Below are positions 23,525-36,439 of a DNA stretch of 64,000 nt, in pieces. Position 1 is the first letter of the stretch. Every line of letters starts with the position of its first letter. The notes under the pieces are model-generated. The model had not been told where the DNA came from. It did no database searches and worked only from the letters and a program-made list of their open reading frames with translations. The position numbers and the translations under genes are program-made. The stretch comes from Epiperipatus broadwayi (lineage: Eukaryota > Onychophora > Udeonychophora > Euonychophora > Peripatidae), in assembly GCA_028023455.1 (NCBI GenBank), contig JAQFVV010006454.1, positions 526,001 through 590,000 of the forward strand, in the 5' to 3' direction.

Positions 23525-25640
23525 AAGGTATATGATAGAATAATTTATATCTCCATTATTAAAAAGTTTAAAATAATGTTCAATGGATTTTACTTAAGAA
23601 GAAAATAAAGTTTTATAAACATGAATTAATAAAAGTTAATGAACTACATATAGCTAGATTATAAATATAGATAAAACATAGTGAAAAAAAATAAAATTTG
23701 AATTACGCTTAGATAAAAAGTTTTGATAATAATAACATATTATGACTTAGAAAATTTAAAAATACAAAACACATACTATATTTAGTTTTTGAATTATTTT
23801 GTAATAAAAATTTAAGAGGAAAATCCATTGCTAAGTAATCTTACAAAGTTGGTGTAATTGTAGATTAAAATCTAAATTTAACTTGTAAAATAAGAGTTAA
23901 AAGTGAAAAGAAAAGATATTCATCCTATCTATTGAAAAGCAGTGGTGACAAATTAGTTAGTATAGATAAGACTACAGCAAAAGCAAATTTTCACTTTCTT
24001 TTTTTTGTTCTGCCATGCAAAAAGGTGTTCATTAGTGGAATAACTATGAAACCTGGTACCATTACAAGTGTGGAGATGAAAAATTTGGTAACATACAAAG
24101 TAGCTGATATTAAACAGAGAAAACATTTCCAATTTTATAAAACTATGAAAAACTTAAAATACAAGTTACTGATATTCAACATAATTGTCTAGAAGCTCCT
24201 TGGTCCATTTGTCATGATCACTATCTGCTCCATATAGTGAATGTTTGAGAAATGTTCATTTGATCATACCCATCTCCAGTCTGTTACTGAATAACACTCA
24301 TAGACTAGATAGAATTTAATCTCATCTGCTAATTATCTCTAGACTACTGATTAGAAGATAAGTTCCTAAATCAAAAGAATCTGAAGAAGTTATCTATACA
24401 TGACCTTTTCTGAATCTAAGAAAATATCCTATAAAATCATGAGAATAGAATAAAAATAAATTAAAAAGCACCAAAAATAGAATTAATAGTGATAAAGACA
24501 GGTTTTTCTAAATGTAAAAATAAAACTATAAATATTTTTTGTAAACTATTTGACATTATAATTTTTAATTGTATAATAGGTTTTTTTATATATAATTATT
24601 TATTTTTCTGCTTCTTTGCTATTTTCTTATTACAGGAAATAATATTAATATTGAAAGAAGAGAAATGTCAAGACTTATTAATATTTGTTGTTATTAAATC
24701 TGCTTTTAAAATCTCACATTTTTGTTTTACTTTTAATTGTTGTCCTAATTAGTCGTACATATTGAATAATTGTTTAACCTAACTGCTTATATATTATAAA
24801 TAAGAAATTCTCAAAATTTAACCAAAAAAGTACATGATAATTGGATATTTGGTAAATGACTTGAACATTAATTTTGGGGTAACATATAACCTTATATCAA
24901 ATATGGTTTGCTAATTAATTTAACACTGGCATATGAATAAAAGTTATTCTTGAAGGCAAGTGATCTCTCTTGAATATTACATTGGTTAATTCCAGACTGA
25001 AGGGGTGAAAGTTATCAGGCAATTTTTTTGCAATAATTGAATTTTTTAATAATGCAGTAGTTTGTAAAATGTTTATTCAATCTATAAACCATTTTAGTAT
25101 TGCTATTTTTTTATTAAAATATTTTTTTTAAAAATTTAGCCTTTAGCTACATTTTTTCTTCTTCTATGCATTACTAGTAATAATATTCCATAAGAAACTT
25201 TGCCAGTTGACCTAATTTTTGTTTAGTTATTGTACCAATTTTTAATTTTATTTTCCTCCAACATTTCAATGTATTCTATAGCCATTGTTATAAATTATTC
25301 TTATAAAATATTTATATGTATTCTGCAGTGTTTTTCCAAAGCTGGCTCAGTACATTTAATTAGTTTATGATTATCATATCTAATCAGCAATACTCAAAGT
25401 CAATGAGTACTTAAGAATTACAGAAAGAATTTATAAAAATAACAAAATATTTATTGATGGGTGCAATTTATAGTATATATGTAAAAATTAGTTGTTTACC
25501 ATCTAAATTACCTATATATATCTAATATTTTCAGGGTTATATGATGTAAATTAAATAGTTTTGGGTTAAACAATGTGTTAATATTGATTTATTCCCAATA
25601 TTCAATGAAATAGGATACCCCAATGTCAAGATTAACTTTT
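23525..25640. other. AT-rich sequence, no recognised feature
   Basis: Two reading frames of 86-87 codons (23932-24192 and 24489-24752) are the longest in this part. The first has ordinary amino-acid composition (SGDKLVSIDKTTAKANFHF near its start) but matches no family I recognise; it could be an old coding remnant. Confidence 0.4.
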
Positions 25641-25645
25641 CAAAT

Positions 25646-25859
25646 AAAAACTGTTAGATATCAAATAGTAATGACAATGAGTGTGAGATAAAGAGTAAGA
25701 TTGAGCATGAAGTAGTTGAGTCTTCAGAATATGTGGATTAAAAAATGTATATTTTCTTCAATTATTCCACATAATCTGAATCTTCAATTACTTCACGCCC
25801 AATCTAATTGTTTATCTCACAGTCAACCCCATTAATAAATTTGAGATCTAAAAGTTTTT
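25646..25859. mobile_element. Foldback element 1 of the 25.6-27.9 kb cluster
   Basis: Arms of about 95 bp (25646-25742 and 25762-25859) are complementary with scattered mismatches: AAAAACTGTTAGATATCAAA on the left against AAAAACTTTTAGATCTCAAA on the complement of the right. The inner part includes GTGAGATAAA and GAAGTA-TTGA blocks in both arms. It has no coding capacity and is the most diverged of the cluster. Confidence 0.8.
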
Positions 25860-25930
25860 CTTTAAAAAATTAACCTTGACAAATGTGGATGCTATTATAT
25901 TGAAATACTATATATATATACAAACCATTA

Positions 25931-26130
25931 TACAATTACAAATATCCAGTAACGCCCTCTGTTTAAAGTTCTATATCTCAATAATAGCAAACCGTAAAAT
26001 GATACCACTTTACAGTTGTATGCTAAATGATGTTAGCATACAACTGTAAAGTGGTATCATTTTACAGTTTGCTATTATTGAGATATAGAACTTTAAACAG
26101 AGGGCGTTACTGGATATTTGTAATTGTATT
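25931..26130. mobile_element. Foldback element 2 (near-perfect palindrome)
   Basis: Two arms of about 96 bp meet at ATGCTAAATGATGTTAGCAT and are almost perfectly complementary, including CAGTAACGCCCTCTG and GATACCACTTTACAGTTGTA. A short (TA)n lies just left. The near identity of the arms suggests recent origin or arm correction. Confidence 0.9.
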
Positions 26131-26206
26131 TTGTATATTTTCTATAATTATTTCAGTTAGTGTTAACAGTAACTTTCTTTTTATATATACACACACTAAT
26201 TATTAA

Positions 26207-26460
26207 ATAAATATTTAAAAATACAGTATTTAAAAGCTTATAAAAAATATATGTATAACCATCACTTAAAAGCACTTTCAACTAACTTGTAGCTTTGTCA
26301 ACTATCACGTTTAGTTGAGAAAGCTACAAGTTAGTTGAAAGCGTTCCTAAGTGATAGTTATAGATATATTTTTATACGCTTTTAAATACTGTATTTTTAA
26401 ATATTTATTTAAAAATTTGCGTATATTATTTTGAAGAAATACAGGCATCGATTTATTATA
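26207..26460. mobile_element. Foldback element 3, family B with tail
   Basis: The arms (26207-26300 and 26318-26410) are complementary: AAAATACAGTATTTAAAAG at the outer end and ACTAACTTGTAGCTTT inside. The right arm is followed by a tail, GAAGAAATACAGGCATCGA, which runs into (TA)n. The same outer end, inner GAAAG-CGTTCCTAAGTG block and tail recur at 27.6-27.8 and 63.4-63.97 kb, which defines family B. Confidence 0.85.
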
Positions 26461-26498
26461 TATATATATGTTAATTCTAATGTTTTCACGGATAAAAG

Positions 26499-26713
26499 AT
26501 GTCATATTATTATTACTATTTGCGGGATATTCCGTGTAGTGAAAAAGCTAAATGCTGATGTTTCAGTACAATATCAAGTACCTACCTCAGAGCGTCCTCT
26601 TTCTCAAATTTGAGAAAGAGGACGCTCTGAGGAAGGTACTTGATATTGTACTGAAACGTCAGCATTTAGCTTTTTCACTACACGGAATATCCCGCAAATA
26701 GTAATAATAATAT

Positions 26714-26719
<6 letters not shown>
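26499..26719. mobile_element. Foldback element 4, family A (copy 2)
   Basis: A 221-bp palindrome centred on 26609, with arms of about 110 bp and only a few mismatches. The outer arm carries GTCATATTATTATTACTATT and GCGGGATATTCCGTG. The inner arm shares CTGAGGAA-GTACTTG and GTACTGAAACGTCAGC with the element at 19.7 kb. It abuts a 50-bp (TA)n tract on the right and (TA)n with the family B tail on the left. Confidence 0.9.
26614..26676 (+). ncRNA. Hammerhead ribozyme-like motif, type I layout
   Basis: Elements in order: GAAAGAG (26614-26620), GAC, GCT, CTGAGGA (26627-26633), one extra A, GGTAC-loop-GTACT, GAAAC (from 26653), GTC (26658-26660), AGC, ATTTAG, CTTTTTC (26670-26676). GCT pairs with AGC next to the core, and GAAAGAG pairs with CTTTTTC beyond an internal loop, as in stem I of type I hammerheads. 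Stem III would be only two base pairs, or a self-complementary ACGT contact between two copies, as described for PLE hammerheads. Cleavage would fall after 26660. The extra A between core and stem II is atypical, so activity is uncertain. Confidence 0.35.
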
Positions 26720-26766
<47 letters not shown>

Positions 26767-26767
26767 C
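26717..26767. repeat. (TA)n microsatellite
   Basis: About 50 bp of AT dinucleotides with one C interruption, abutting the right end of foldback element 4. Confidence 0.95.
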
Positions 26768-27310
26768 CACACATCAAAAATTCTACATTATTTAACATTT
26801 ACATCTTTTTAAAAGTAATGTGGTTCATTACCACAAATGATTAAAAATGAAATAATGTATCTTCCCTGGAATTGATTATTCAAATATTTGTTAGTAAAAA
26901 GCTAATTTTATTAACAGCACTTCTAATGATTATTGGTTATTTGAAAATAAACCTCAAAATATGGATGGCTACTTGTGTTTTTAACATAATTATTGATGGG
27001 GAAGGTTGCTTGCAATTTATAATGCATGTTGCTTTCACCTAAATTACATATGTCTATAATATTATGTTACACAATATATATAATTACCATCATATTCATT
27101 ATTTTCAACCACTTTCAATCCCATGCAGGATGAATGTCTTTCCAAATTTAATCCGTCATCTTTGATCTCTAACCCTTTTTCTCCATATCACACCTGCATA
27201 CTTCTTTTTTTCTTCTCACAAGTGGTCTATTTCTAGTTCTTTTACAATCTGTTGTAATTTAGTTTAAGATTATAATTGTCCATCTCTTATCATCTCTATA
27301 TGTTTTGTTG

Positions 27311-27312
<2 letters not shown>

Positions 27313-27345
<33 letters not shown>
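27313..27345. repeat. (TA)n microsatellite
   Basis: About 33 bp of AT dinucleotides, directly left of foldback element 5. Confidence 0.95.
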
Positions 27346-27347
<2 letters not shown>

Positions 27348-27349
27348 AA

Positions 27350-27557
27350 ATTGAAATAATAAATTTAACGGTTTACAAACTATTACAAACAATCCTTAAA
27401 ACCAATTTCTTAAACCTGTCTCAACTTGCCATTAACTTACAAAAAAAAAAAATAATGGCAGTTGAGGCAGGTTTAGGAAATTAACTGAAAGTATCTTCTG
27501 CGGATTTAAGAATTGTTTGTAATAGTTTGTAAACCGTTAAATTTATTATTTCAATTA
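27350..27557. mobile_element. Foldback element 5
   Basis: Arms are complementary: ATTGAAATAATAAATTTAAC plus GGTTTACAAACTATTACAAA on the left, complement on the right. The inner arms are CCTGTCTCAACTTGCCATTA on the left and the related complement on the right, around an A12 run. A GAAAGTATCTTCTGCGGAT block in the right half recalls GAAAGTGTTCCTAAGTGGAT of family B, so it may be a distant relative. Confidence 0.85.
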
Positions 27558-27610
27558 TAATTACAATTTTATTTTTAATTAATGGACATTTTATTTATTT
27601 TACATATATA

Positions 27611-27860
27611 TATATAACTGAATATTTGTAAATACAGTAACTAAATAATTAAAAATTTTATCTACTTAGGATGCTTTAGATTACCTCTGATTTTGAAAGC
27701 TTTAGTTGACACAGATTACTGAGATAATCGAAAGTGTTCCTAAGTGGATAAATTTTTTAATTATTTAGTTACTGTATTTACAAATATTCAGTTATATAAT
27801 TATGTATATTCCTTTAAAAATACAGACATTGAATAATAATATTATATATATATATATATA
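27611..27860. mobile_element. Foldback element 6, family B with tail
   Basis: The arms (27611-27690 and 27715-27797) carry ACTGAATATTTGTAAATACA and AATTAAAAATTTTATCTACT on the left and complements on the right. The inner right arm has GATTA-CTGAGA-TAATC followed by GAAAGTGTTCCTAAGTGG. The tail AAAAATACAGACATTGAATA then runs into (TA)n at 27.84 kb, as in elements at 26.2 and 63.4 kb. Confidence 0.88.
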
Positions 27861-27897
27861 TAATATATAATATTATATATATATATATATATATATA
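27842..27897. repeat. (TA)n microsatellite
   Basis: About 56 bp of interrupted TA repeats continuing the tail of foldback element 6. Confidence 0.95.
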
Positions 27898-27899
27898 GT

Positions 27900-30800
27900 G
27901 ACCTTCCCTCGGATTAATCACTAATCTAGACTCACATTTGGCACTATAATACACATTTGTGTTCATCTCTTGCAATGCTGGAATCATATATATGAATCTG
28001 GCTGCACATTTCATGGCATCAAATCCGCCCTTTTGTAACCTTCACTACCCGAATAATCAAGAATATAAGCATAAAGAAACAAAAATGTAAAACTAATTGA
28101 GATGATTCCTTTATTGAACAAAACTAGCATGAAACTATAGATCTAAAGGAGATCACAAGGAGATTAATAAAGATAATAACTTCTGGTCAAACCAGCTTTA
28201 AAATCGCCACAAACAAAATGTGATGAGCTAAATTTGATATTCAGCAAGCCAATAAACAACTAATAATTATATCTCTGAAATGATCATGAAATTAAAATTA
28301 TAAATGAAATAATAAGTAAATTATAATATAGATGACTAAATGGATGATGAAAATAAGTAATAATTAAATAGTAGAATGAAATGAGTCTAAGAATGAAGAG
28401 AAAAGAACAAAGATGTGAGATTAATGTATGATTAAGATGATGATAGAATAAGAGTTAATGAATAGTTAAGATGCTAAAAGAATAAAAGTTAATGTATGAT
28501 TAATCACTTATGATAATGAATTAATGTCAAATGAGAAGGAATAAATAAAAGAATGATCAAGATCAGATTGAAGAACAATGTCAATGATGGAGACTGAAAT
28601 CTTAAACTATAAACTAATATTGTATTAAATGGTACGAAGATAAGCTAAATAAAAATAGGGATTCCAATAATGTTAAAACAAACTATGCATTTTTATGACA
28701 AAAAAAGTAATTTATACCTTAAAGTTTGGTTGACTTTCATAAAATAGTGAAAGTAATCTACTTCCAGTCCAACTATCATAAATAACTAGCTATAAAAGTT
28801 ACTACAAGTTCAAATTCTACTTTGAAACTTAACAATTAATTCTTCTCAGGGTTCAAACATTCAAAGATCATTCTCCAAAATATACTTGGGTCAGTGAGAG
28901 GGATTTTACCACTACTCGAAAATAAAACACAAAATAGCTCTTAATATAAACTCAAATTAACAACTATATTTAGTAGTTCCACAAAAAAATTTATAAACTT
29001 AATAACAATTATAAATTTTAATATTTATGAAATAGGGATAGATTTTTAATAACTAAACCTAATAACTTACCAAATTCCTATTTTTAAATAATTATAAACC
29101 ATTTGATCAAGATCAGTGAACGATAGCTTTGTGCGTTCAATTAAACTGATTAAATCAATATTATGTTTATCTTTTAACATATTGCTTAAAATAACATGTA
29201 CTCTAGGTTAATAACATTTTGATTATTGGGTGATGATGCATTGGATGTACTTTTAAGTGATAGGGCTTAAAAAAATTATTTTGGTATATTAACCACTAGT
29301 TAAATATACTATATTGGTCGATGATGATTTCAATATATAATCTTCTGATATGTCAATAGCAATAACAATAATAGTGTGTATGGTGATTAGTAATAAGACT
29401 ACAGACAACTAAATAAATTCTTAACACAATAAGATTTATTTACAATATTTACAAATTTTTATTTAGAGATATGGCAGGAAATAAAACCAATACATTAATC
29501 TAAACTTAGGGATGGAAAAATACTTGGTATCCCATTGACTATACTCTTCATCAATACTACCAACCTATACAATGATATTCAGAGTATCACTTATTACTGT
29601 TTAGCCTATCTTAAAAAATAAGATCATGAACCTTATTTAAGCTGAACTAGCACTTAAATTACAAAAAACAACAGTGTATTTAGGACTTTAGGGTATGTAC
29701 CAATTTTAAATCTAGAATTCAAAAGTTATAAGATAGTGCATTATACTAAAGCCATTTCTATTATCAAAATATGATAAGGGCAATTATCATATTCTGTGCA
29801 ATTAATAATTGATTAAAATTTGAGATGAATAGGTTTGGTGTATTAAAGTAGGAACAGACATCAAAAGTCAAATACACACATGTCACTAAAACATTGCTTA
29901 TGTCCACAATGCTATCATTTTAATAATTAATCTATCCCTCAGGGAATCATTGTTTGATTAAAAAAAATCACATTTTATATTTAAAGTTGGCATGTTCATA
30001 GGCAAACTTAATAAATGAAAAAAAAATTATATTAATTCTTTCATATAAGAACACAATTAGATCATTATAGTATATCTTTGAAACAATTTAAGTCTGTTTG
30101 TTCATCCTTTAATAAAATATTAAAATATGTTTAAATAAAAAAAATACGAGAGATAAATCTCTCTTTCTCTCTGTCTATATGAACGTTATATAATATTATG
30201 TTTTCCCTCAACTGGAAAAATAAAAATACATGTAATAGATGTATATATTTTACACATCTTTTTCTCTTTAACACAATATATATTTTATACTACAATAAGT
30301 AAATAAAAAGAGAATTTCTGAAATAATACCTTACAAACACATATTACAATAATAGATCTAGGTCATAAATAAAAATAAACAAACATTTTCTCCCATTGTA
30401 TTTTCTCTTTCTCAATTTACAGTTTGTCCTCTCTTTTTGAGCTGAATGATCCAGATACTGATATAATGAGTTAATGTTCATAAGTAAAACATATATATAT
30501 TTTACGATTATTATCTTCAATTTCAGCAAAGAGAAATAATATTCAAATACTTTCAAGTGTAACACAATTAAACAGATTGGTTTATTCACTTTTCTATAGA
30601 TAATTTTCCTTAATGACTTGGTAAGTTTATTACAATTTTTTACATATTCAATTTTTTTAATTATTTATTGATTTTATTTTTTCATCTGGGGTAATATCTG
30701 TAACAATCTTTAAATAATCTGGGCATTTTAAATATTTTAAAACATTATTACAACAACATATATTTCCCAATAAAAATTTAAAAGTAAATATTTATTTTAT

Positions 30801-33800
30801 TACATTTCCATTGGCAAAGTAACTGTTTAGCAATACTAAAAAGAATTTATCCAATTATAAATACGATATCCTTAGCATTTTAATTAATCTGTAATTTTCC
30901 ATTTCTATCATTACACAAATTGGCACTAGAGAAAAATTAGCAGATGAGTTTTTTATTTCTAAAGAAAGAATAGGAAATAATTCATGCATTTTTCTTTTAA
31001 CTATATTAAAAGATAGATGATTCAAAAATGCCTTTTTTGATTTGTTTATTTTATCTTTTGATGTTTTTCTTTAAAATTATTTTGAATTATTTTATTGAAA
31101 TTATAATTTACAAGCAAAGTACTCCTCTGCTGGATAATAAAAGTGGTGTGAAAAATAAACATTATCAGCTCTTTCCTTTAAACGTAAATAATTTGTGCAG
31201 CATTTTTAAATCTGAGAATTTAAAAATATGAACAAAATAAAAGCAAAAGCTTACTTTTTTTTGAATTGTTCTGAGTTTGAAGTAATATTTATTAAAGTCA
31301 TTATTGATCCACATGGTTCCTATTTCTCCTTTATAGTATGACTTTCAAGAACTATCAATCGACAGAAAACAGTGTTGAAATTATAGCAAGGCTTTTAGAT
31401 TTCTATTCAATCATTTTAAAGAAACAATATTTTATAATCACATTCAAATGGATTCCAATTTTTTCTCTGATTTTTCAGCTTTTTATTCCTTATTTTATAT
31501 GATTAGATTTGAAGTCTGTTGATTCTAATTCTCTTCTTCTTAATCACCCCCCCCTTACAACTTTGTTATATACTATATAGCTTGAATTACAATGCATTGT
31601 GGTGCCAAATGGACCAATAACCTTTGTGTGAATATATTACTATTACCCCCTCTACCTTCATTTTTAATAACTACTCATACTATGCAAGACCATTTTCAAT
31701 TCACTACAAAAAATATGCTTAAGAATTAACTATAATGATTCATTTTACAAGATTTACAAATTTAATTAATTAATTTATTTATTTCAATTGCTATTCAACA
31801 ATAATAAAATAGCAATATATTTATCTCCCAGTTAATAACAATACTTTTAAATTGTTATTTTATCCCTAGTCAAAGCACACTGGGTTTGAAATCTCATCTC
31901 CACTCAAGCAGATTTCCTAGTGCATCCAGAACAGTCTTTAGTAAAAGCCACTTGTTAAGATTTTAATGCTAAATATATTATTATGATTTAAAATTTTTGA
32001 TTATTTAATACAGGGACCTGAAGAAAAGGTCACTATATATATATATGGCAAATATGTTTAAAGTTTTTCCTTAATGAATCATTTGTCTAGTAAGTGGTTG
32101 TGGGCAACATATTGGGTTTTTCACCTCTCCATTGTTACTTGTTTACCAAGATAAATAGAATTATAAAGTCATTTTCAAGAAACTGAGAGTACCTCTATAA
32201 CATTTGATTTTGAGTCATTATTTAGATAATAAGATAAATAACTGTGGAAACCATCAAATGTATTCTGAAGCAACAATTATCCATTCAAACATATTTTCTA
32301 TGTACTGGGCATATTTCAAAAACAAATTTAAAATCTTTACATAATAATTATTTTAAAATTCCAAAATTAAAATATTTACTTTACAAACTAATAAAATATA
32401 TTTTTAAATAATATATTCATTTTTCTTTTTTCTTTTCCTATTAAATAATGTTGTTATTACACTATCTTTTCTAAAACAAAATAAACTTATTAAAATAAAG
32501 TTTAATTTTTTAAAAAAAGCAAACTAAGATAAACATTCATACACACTCTTTTAGTTATAAATAAACATTTATTATTGTTAGTTACAATATTCAAAATCTA
32601 ATTTTAAATATATATATATACATTTGATGACTTATAACTAATTATTTATATAAAAATTTTTATACATATGTATATTTTTAAAATGTATTTTAATAAATAA
32701 AATGTACTTAACAAAATAAAATACTGATATTTAAAGATATTTATTCAGTGTAAAAAAATAAATAAATATTGCAACAATATATTTTGCAATAAAAGTCATT
32801 CATAACAGACACAATACACTTATAATAAAGATCCTTTCATCAACTATTTTCAAGTAAGCATTTATATTAATGATTTTTACTTTAACATAACTTAAACAAA
32901 ATTTTCTAATACACTTGTTTTAATCATAAAATGTATATATAACTTATTTTTTGCTTACTTTCATATTTATTTTCATCATTTTACATTTCATTTTTTAAAA
33001 CTTTTTATATAAAATATTCTTCAATTATTGCAATTACTCTTGTATAGTTACATCACATTTCTTTTGTCATTTTTATTTAGAACTATCCTTTCTCATTATT
33101 ATATAAACTTTCTTTAATTAATATTTCTTTATAAGAACTAACATTTTCCAGCACCTTCATTTAAAAATTTGAATGCTTATATTTTTTATACAGTAGGTAT
33201 ATATTAGAATTTTTATCTTTTAAATATTTTTCATTTTTGTTATTCTTACATTACAATTTTATTAACTCATTAGAATCTAAGCAATTTACAAGATAAATAT
33301 GGTCAAAACATTGTAGGAAAATCCCAATAAAAAATGATTCATAAAATAAAATATGATTTGAAAAGAAAAAATATTTTAAATAAATTTGTTTTTTTTTTAT
33401 TTAAATATCATGAAATTATTGTGTCTTATTTGAGAAAAATGGTGAAATACTTATTTATAAATATTCACTTTATTAAAAAATATTATTTCCTTTTTTATTT
33501 CTTATGAATTACCTATTAACATCTATAATTATAATTAATATCACCTCTATTTTTTCATTTTATACATTGCAAATACATTATTTGCTTTAAATAATTTTAT
33601 GTGTTTACAGTTTTGCACATCAGTCTTGTTCAGAACAAATATCAATTTAAATATAGATATGATCTTGTAGAAACAAGATATTTTACTATAATTATATCTA
33701 TTTATGTAAAATAACATTTTCATTTCATTTAGGAAAATAATCAAATATAAGAATTCATCTTAAAATTATATCTTATTATTATAATTAATATTTATAAAAA

Positions 33801-34980
33801 AAATAATTTTATATACACTTACAAATAAAATAATTTTATTAGTTTGGTAAATAAATATTTGTACAAAGTTAGTTTGTATACCTTGAGATTATAGGATTAA
33901 AATATTTTATTTCTATGTTATCATATATAAGTAAATATTTTTAGTTTCTGAAGCAGACTACTGAACAGATGAAACTAAATGACATAATTACTTGCAAAAA
34001 AAAAGAATAACTTTGCATTTTATAAAATTGATAAAAAAGCTTTGTTTATTATAAATAACATCTAATTAGCATATATAAAGCAACAAATACTTTGAACGTA
34101 GATAATACATCATCTGGTTCAGTAATTTTGTGATGGTTATAGTGCTAAACTTTTAAATTTATAGCTTGCATTCACAATAAATATAAATCCATCATCATCA
34201 CATTATTCATAGTTTGACTGATATAGAGATGATATAAAAAAGGTGGGTATCATATTTTTAATTAACGATAATACTTGATGTAAAAAGTAGTCAAAGTCAG
34301 TATTTATCAATATATTTCATATATAAATTAATTTTAATGGACTAAAAATAATTGGTATTTTGTTTCTATTAGTGGCTCTATGGTTCTATCAAACTGTTTA
34401 ATCTCAATTGAAGTTTATTATATTTGTGTACCATATCATATACCATTGCAAACCATGACCAAAATTTGTCCTGGTGAGGGTCAACTTCTGGTCTCCAACA
34501 CTACCTTTTGCTATCTGACTTGAACTCAATATAATAAAGTCATCCTATCTATATAATCAAAAATGATGATAAAACTTGTTATTATATTTTGTCATAATAC
34601 TTATGATAACTTTATAACTATTCTGTACCATTACTATAACCTGGAAAAAACAATGGTGTAATGCTGATAATTATTTTAAACAATTAAATAAATAAATAAA
34701 TAAGAATATCAGAAGTCACATACATATCAGTACTCGCACAATAGAAATAAAAAAAAATCATATAATAGGCAGAGATAAAAAATAGGTGAATAGTTTTGGG
34801 AAATGTTTAGTTTAGAAAGTGAGCTGCTTTTGATTAATGCATTAATGGGTTTATTATATGATGATTGAATTATTAATACATCATAAATAAATAAATAAAA
34901 ATTTTGTTTTTATAAATGAACAAAATAAAAAATGATGGAAAAAATACAATAAAAGGGAAATAAATCAATGATAATCAGAT
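27900..34980. other. Long AT-rich stretch with no recognised gene
   Basis: No coding or RNA feature that I can support. 28.3-28.6 kb is purine-rich with repeated GAATGA/TTAATGTATGATTAA-like words. 31.0-34.9 kb is extremely AT-rich. An eight-base C run occurs near 31.55 kb. Short frames are not convincing. Confidence 0.5.
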
Positions 34981-34984
34981 CAAT

Positions 34985-36125
34985 ATCAATTAAGATAGAG
35001 CAGAAAATACAACAACAGTTGAATAGGTTAACAATCAGCAACACAAGAGATAGGACAATCAGCAAAGCTGGATCAAAAACAATGTTAAAAACTCAATAGC
35101 AAAGTTCTTACATTTTGATGGAAATAAATTTAAAAGAAATTTTAAAAAATAAAACAATGAATTTGTGGAAGAAATGCACAAGAAAAGTGATATAAAATAC
35201 AAAAAAAATGCAAAAGAAAGTTGATGCAAAATTCAAAAAAATTCAACTAAAAATGGATACAAAATAACAAGTGATTCAGACAGAAAATTGAAAAGTCATA
35301 GAAGAAATAAAGAGAAATATCTTGGTATTCCAAACCCACTGACGAGAAATGAAAAAAAAATCACAATAGCACAAAAAAGTTTGAAATGATCAAGTAAGTC
35401 AAATAATAATGTAGTTGATCATGGTAAACATCAAGAAAGAAATTATTCTACAGCACAAGAGTAGGTGCAGCAGGAGATAGAAATTATAAAAAAAATGTAT
35501 GTGACATTTTGTAAAAAGTGAATCTAATTAAGTATGCAGGATCTTCTAGAGAAAATTGAAAATTGAAAGATAGAGAAGGATTGAAAAAGAAAAAAATGAA
35601 GAATAAATTCAGAAAGAAGTGTCAGTAGAAAGATAGGATAGTCAGATGTACAATAGCAACAATAAATTTTTGAATATACATGTTATCAGAGATATTGCAA
35701 ATAAAATACACATGTAGCCCTTGAATAGCTTAGAAAGTTATTTTTATCGGAACTGGTTAAAACAAAAGGAGCTAGTAATATTGGCATATAATCAGCTTCA
35801 AAACCCCTCTAAAAAATTTCAGAAACCTAGTTCATTCACATGTAGAGTATAGAATTTGTATTAAACAATTTTTGAATAAAAAAAAAATCAGGAAAAAATT
35901 CAGTATCAAATCTTGCAAGAATGATGAGAGATGAAAGCTATGTCCAGTTTTTAGATAATAAATGGCAAAATTAGGAATGCTGACTGCTTTTTGTATGAAA
36001 GAACAGATTGTGAATAATTCAGCACAATGATCTTTAAAGTAGAGCAGATAAAAATTTTGAAGTATACATAAAATAGGTGAATTTTTCAGTGCTATTTGTA
36101 TGAGCTTGCTAAATTTGGAAAATAT
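34985..36125 (+). other. Purine-rich stretch, possibly eroded coding DNA of a mobile element
   Basis: Purine-rich on the plus strand, with Lys/Gln/Asn/Glu-rich translations in broken frames, upstream of a plus-strand PLE remnant. No motif could be assigned; it could be a degraded retroelement N-terminal part or merely compositional bias. Confidence 0.3.
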
Positions 36126-36129
36126 GGTC

Positions 36130-36300
36130 AGAGGAAAAATTATGTTTGCTATGTCATAAAACTGTCATTGGGTATTCAATAAATAGGTTAAGCTCCTCTA
36201 TTCATAAAAGATTAAAATTATAATTACTTTCACTGTTTGGCATTGCTTTCAGCCAGGCTGGTCATATCCATTGCAGAAAGAAAGCTATGTAGAAAAACAT
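36130..36300 (-). mobile_element. Penelope-like 3' end, inverted relative to the adjoining PLE
   Basis: The complement of this stretch matches 36.96-37.10 kb. Shared blocks are GGCTTTCTTTC (GCTTTCTTTC here), ATATGACCAGCCTGG against ATATGACTGGCCTGG, AAAAGCAATGC (GAAAGCAATGC here), TTTTAATCTTTT and CTATTTA-TGAAT. It therefore represents the last part of the same PLE family in the opposite orientation. Confidence 0.7.
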
Positions 36301-36439
36301 ACATGTAGATTAATTGAAATACAAGTCTGCAAATTTGCATATACCACTTTGGAGATAATGTAATGCATGAGTCTGAATGTTGTCTGTGATCAACTACATC
36401 AAATAACTAATTAAAATTAGGTATTTAAAAGGATCTTAA

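Noticed and set aside
26431-26798. Two opposite frames sharing the same C-terminal residues
   Set aside because: They are produced by the two arms of the 26.5-26.7 kb palindrome.
36190-36300. Possible retroviral-type zinc knuckle (QAGHIHCRKK)
   Set aside because: The C-x2-C spacing is absent in any single frame, and the stretch is better explained as the inverted PLE 3' end.
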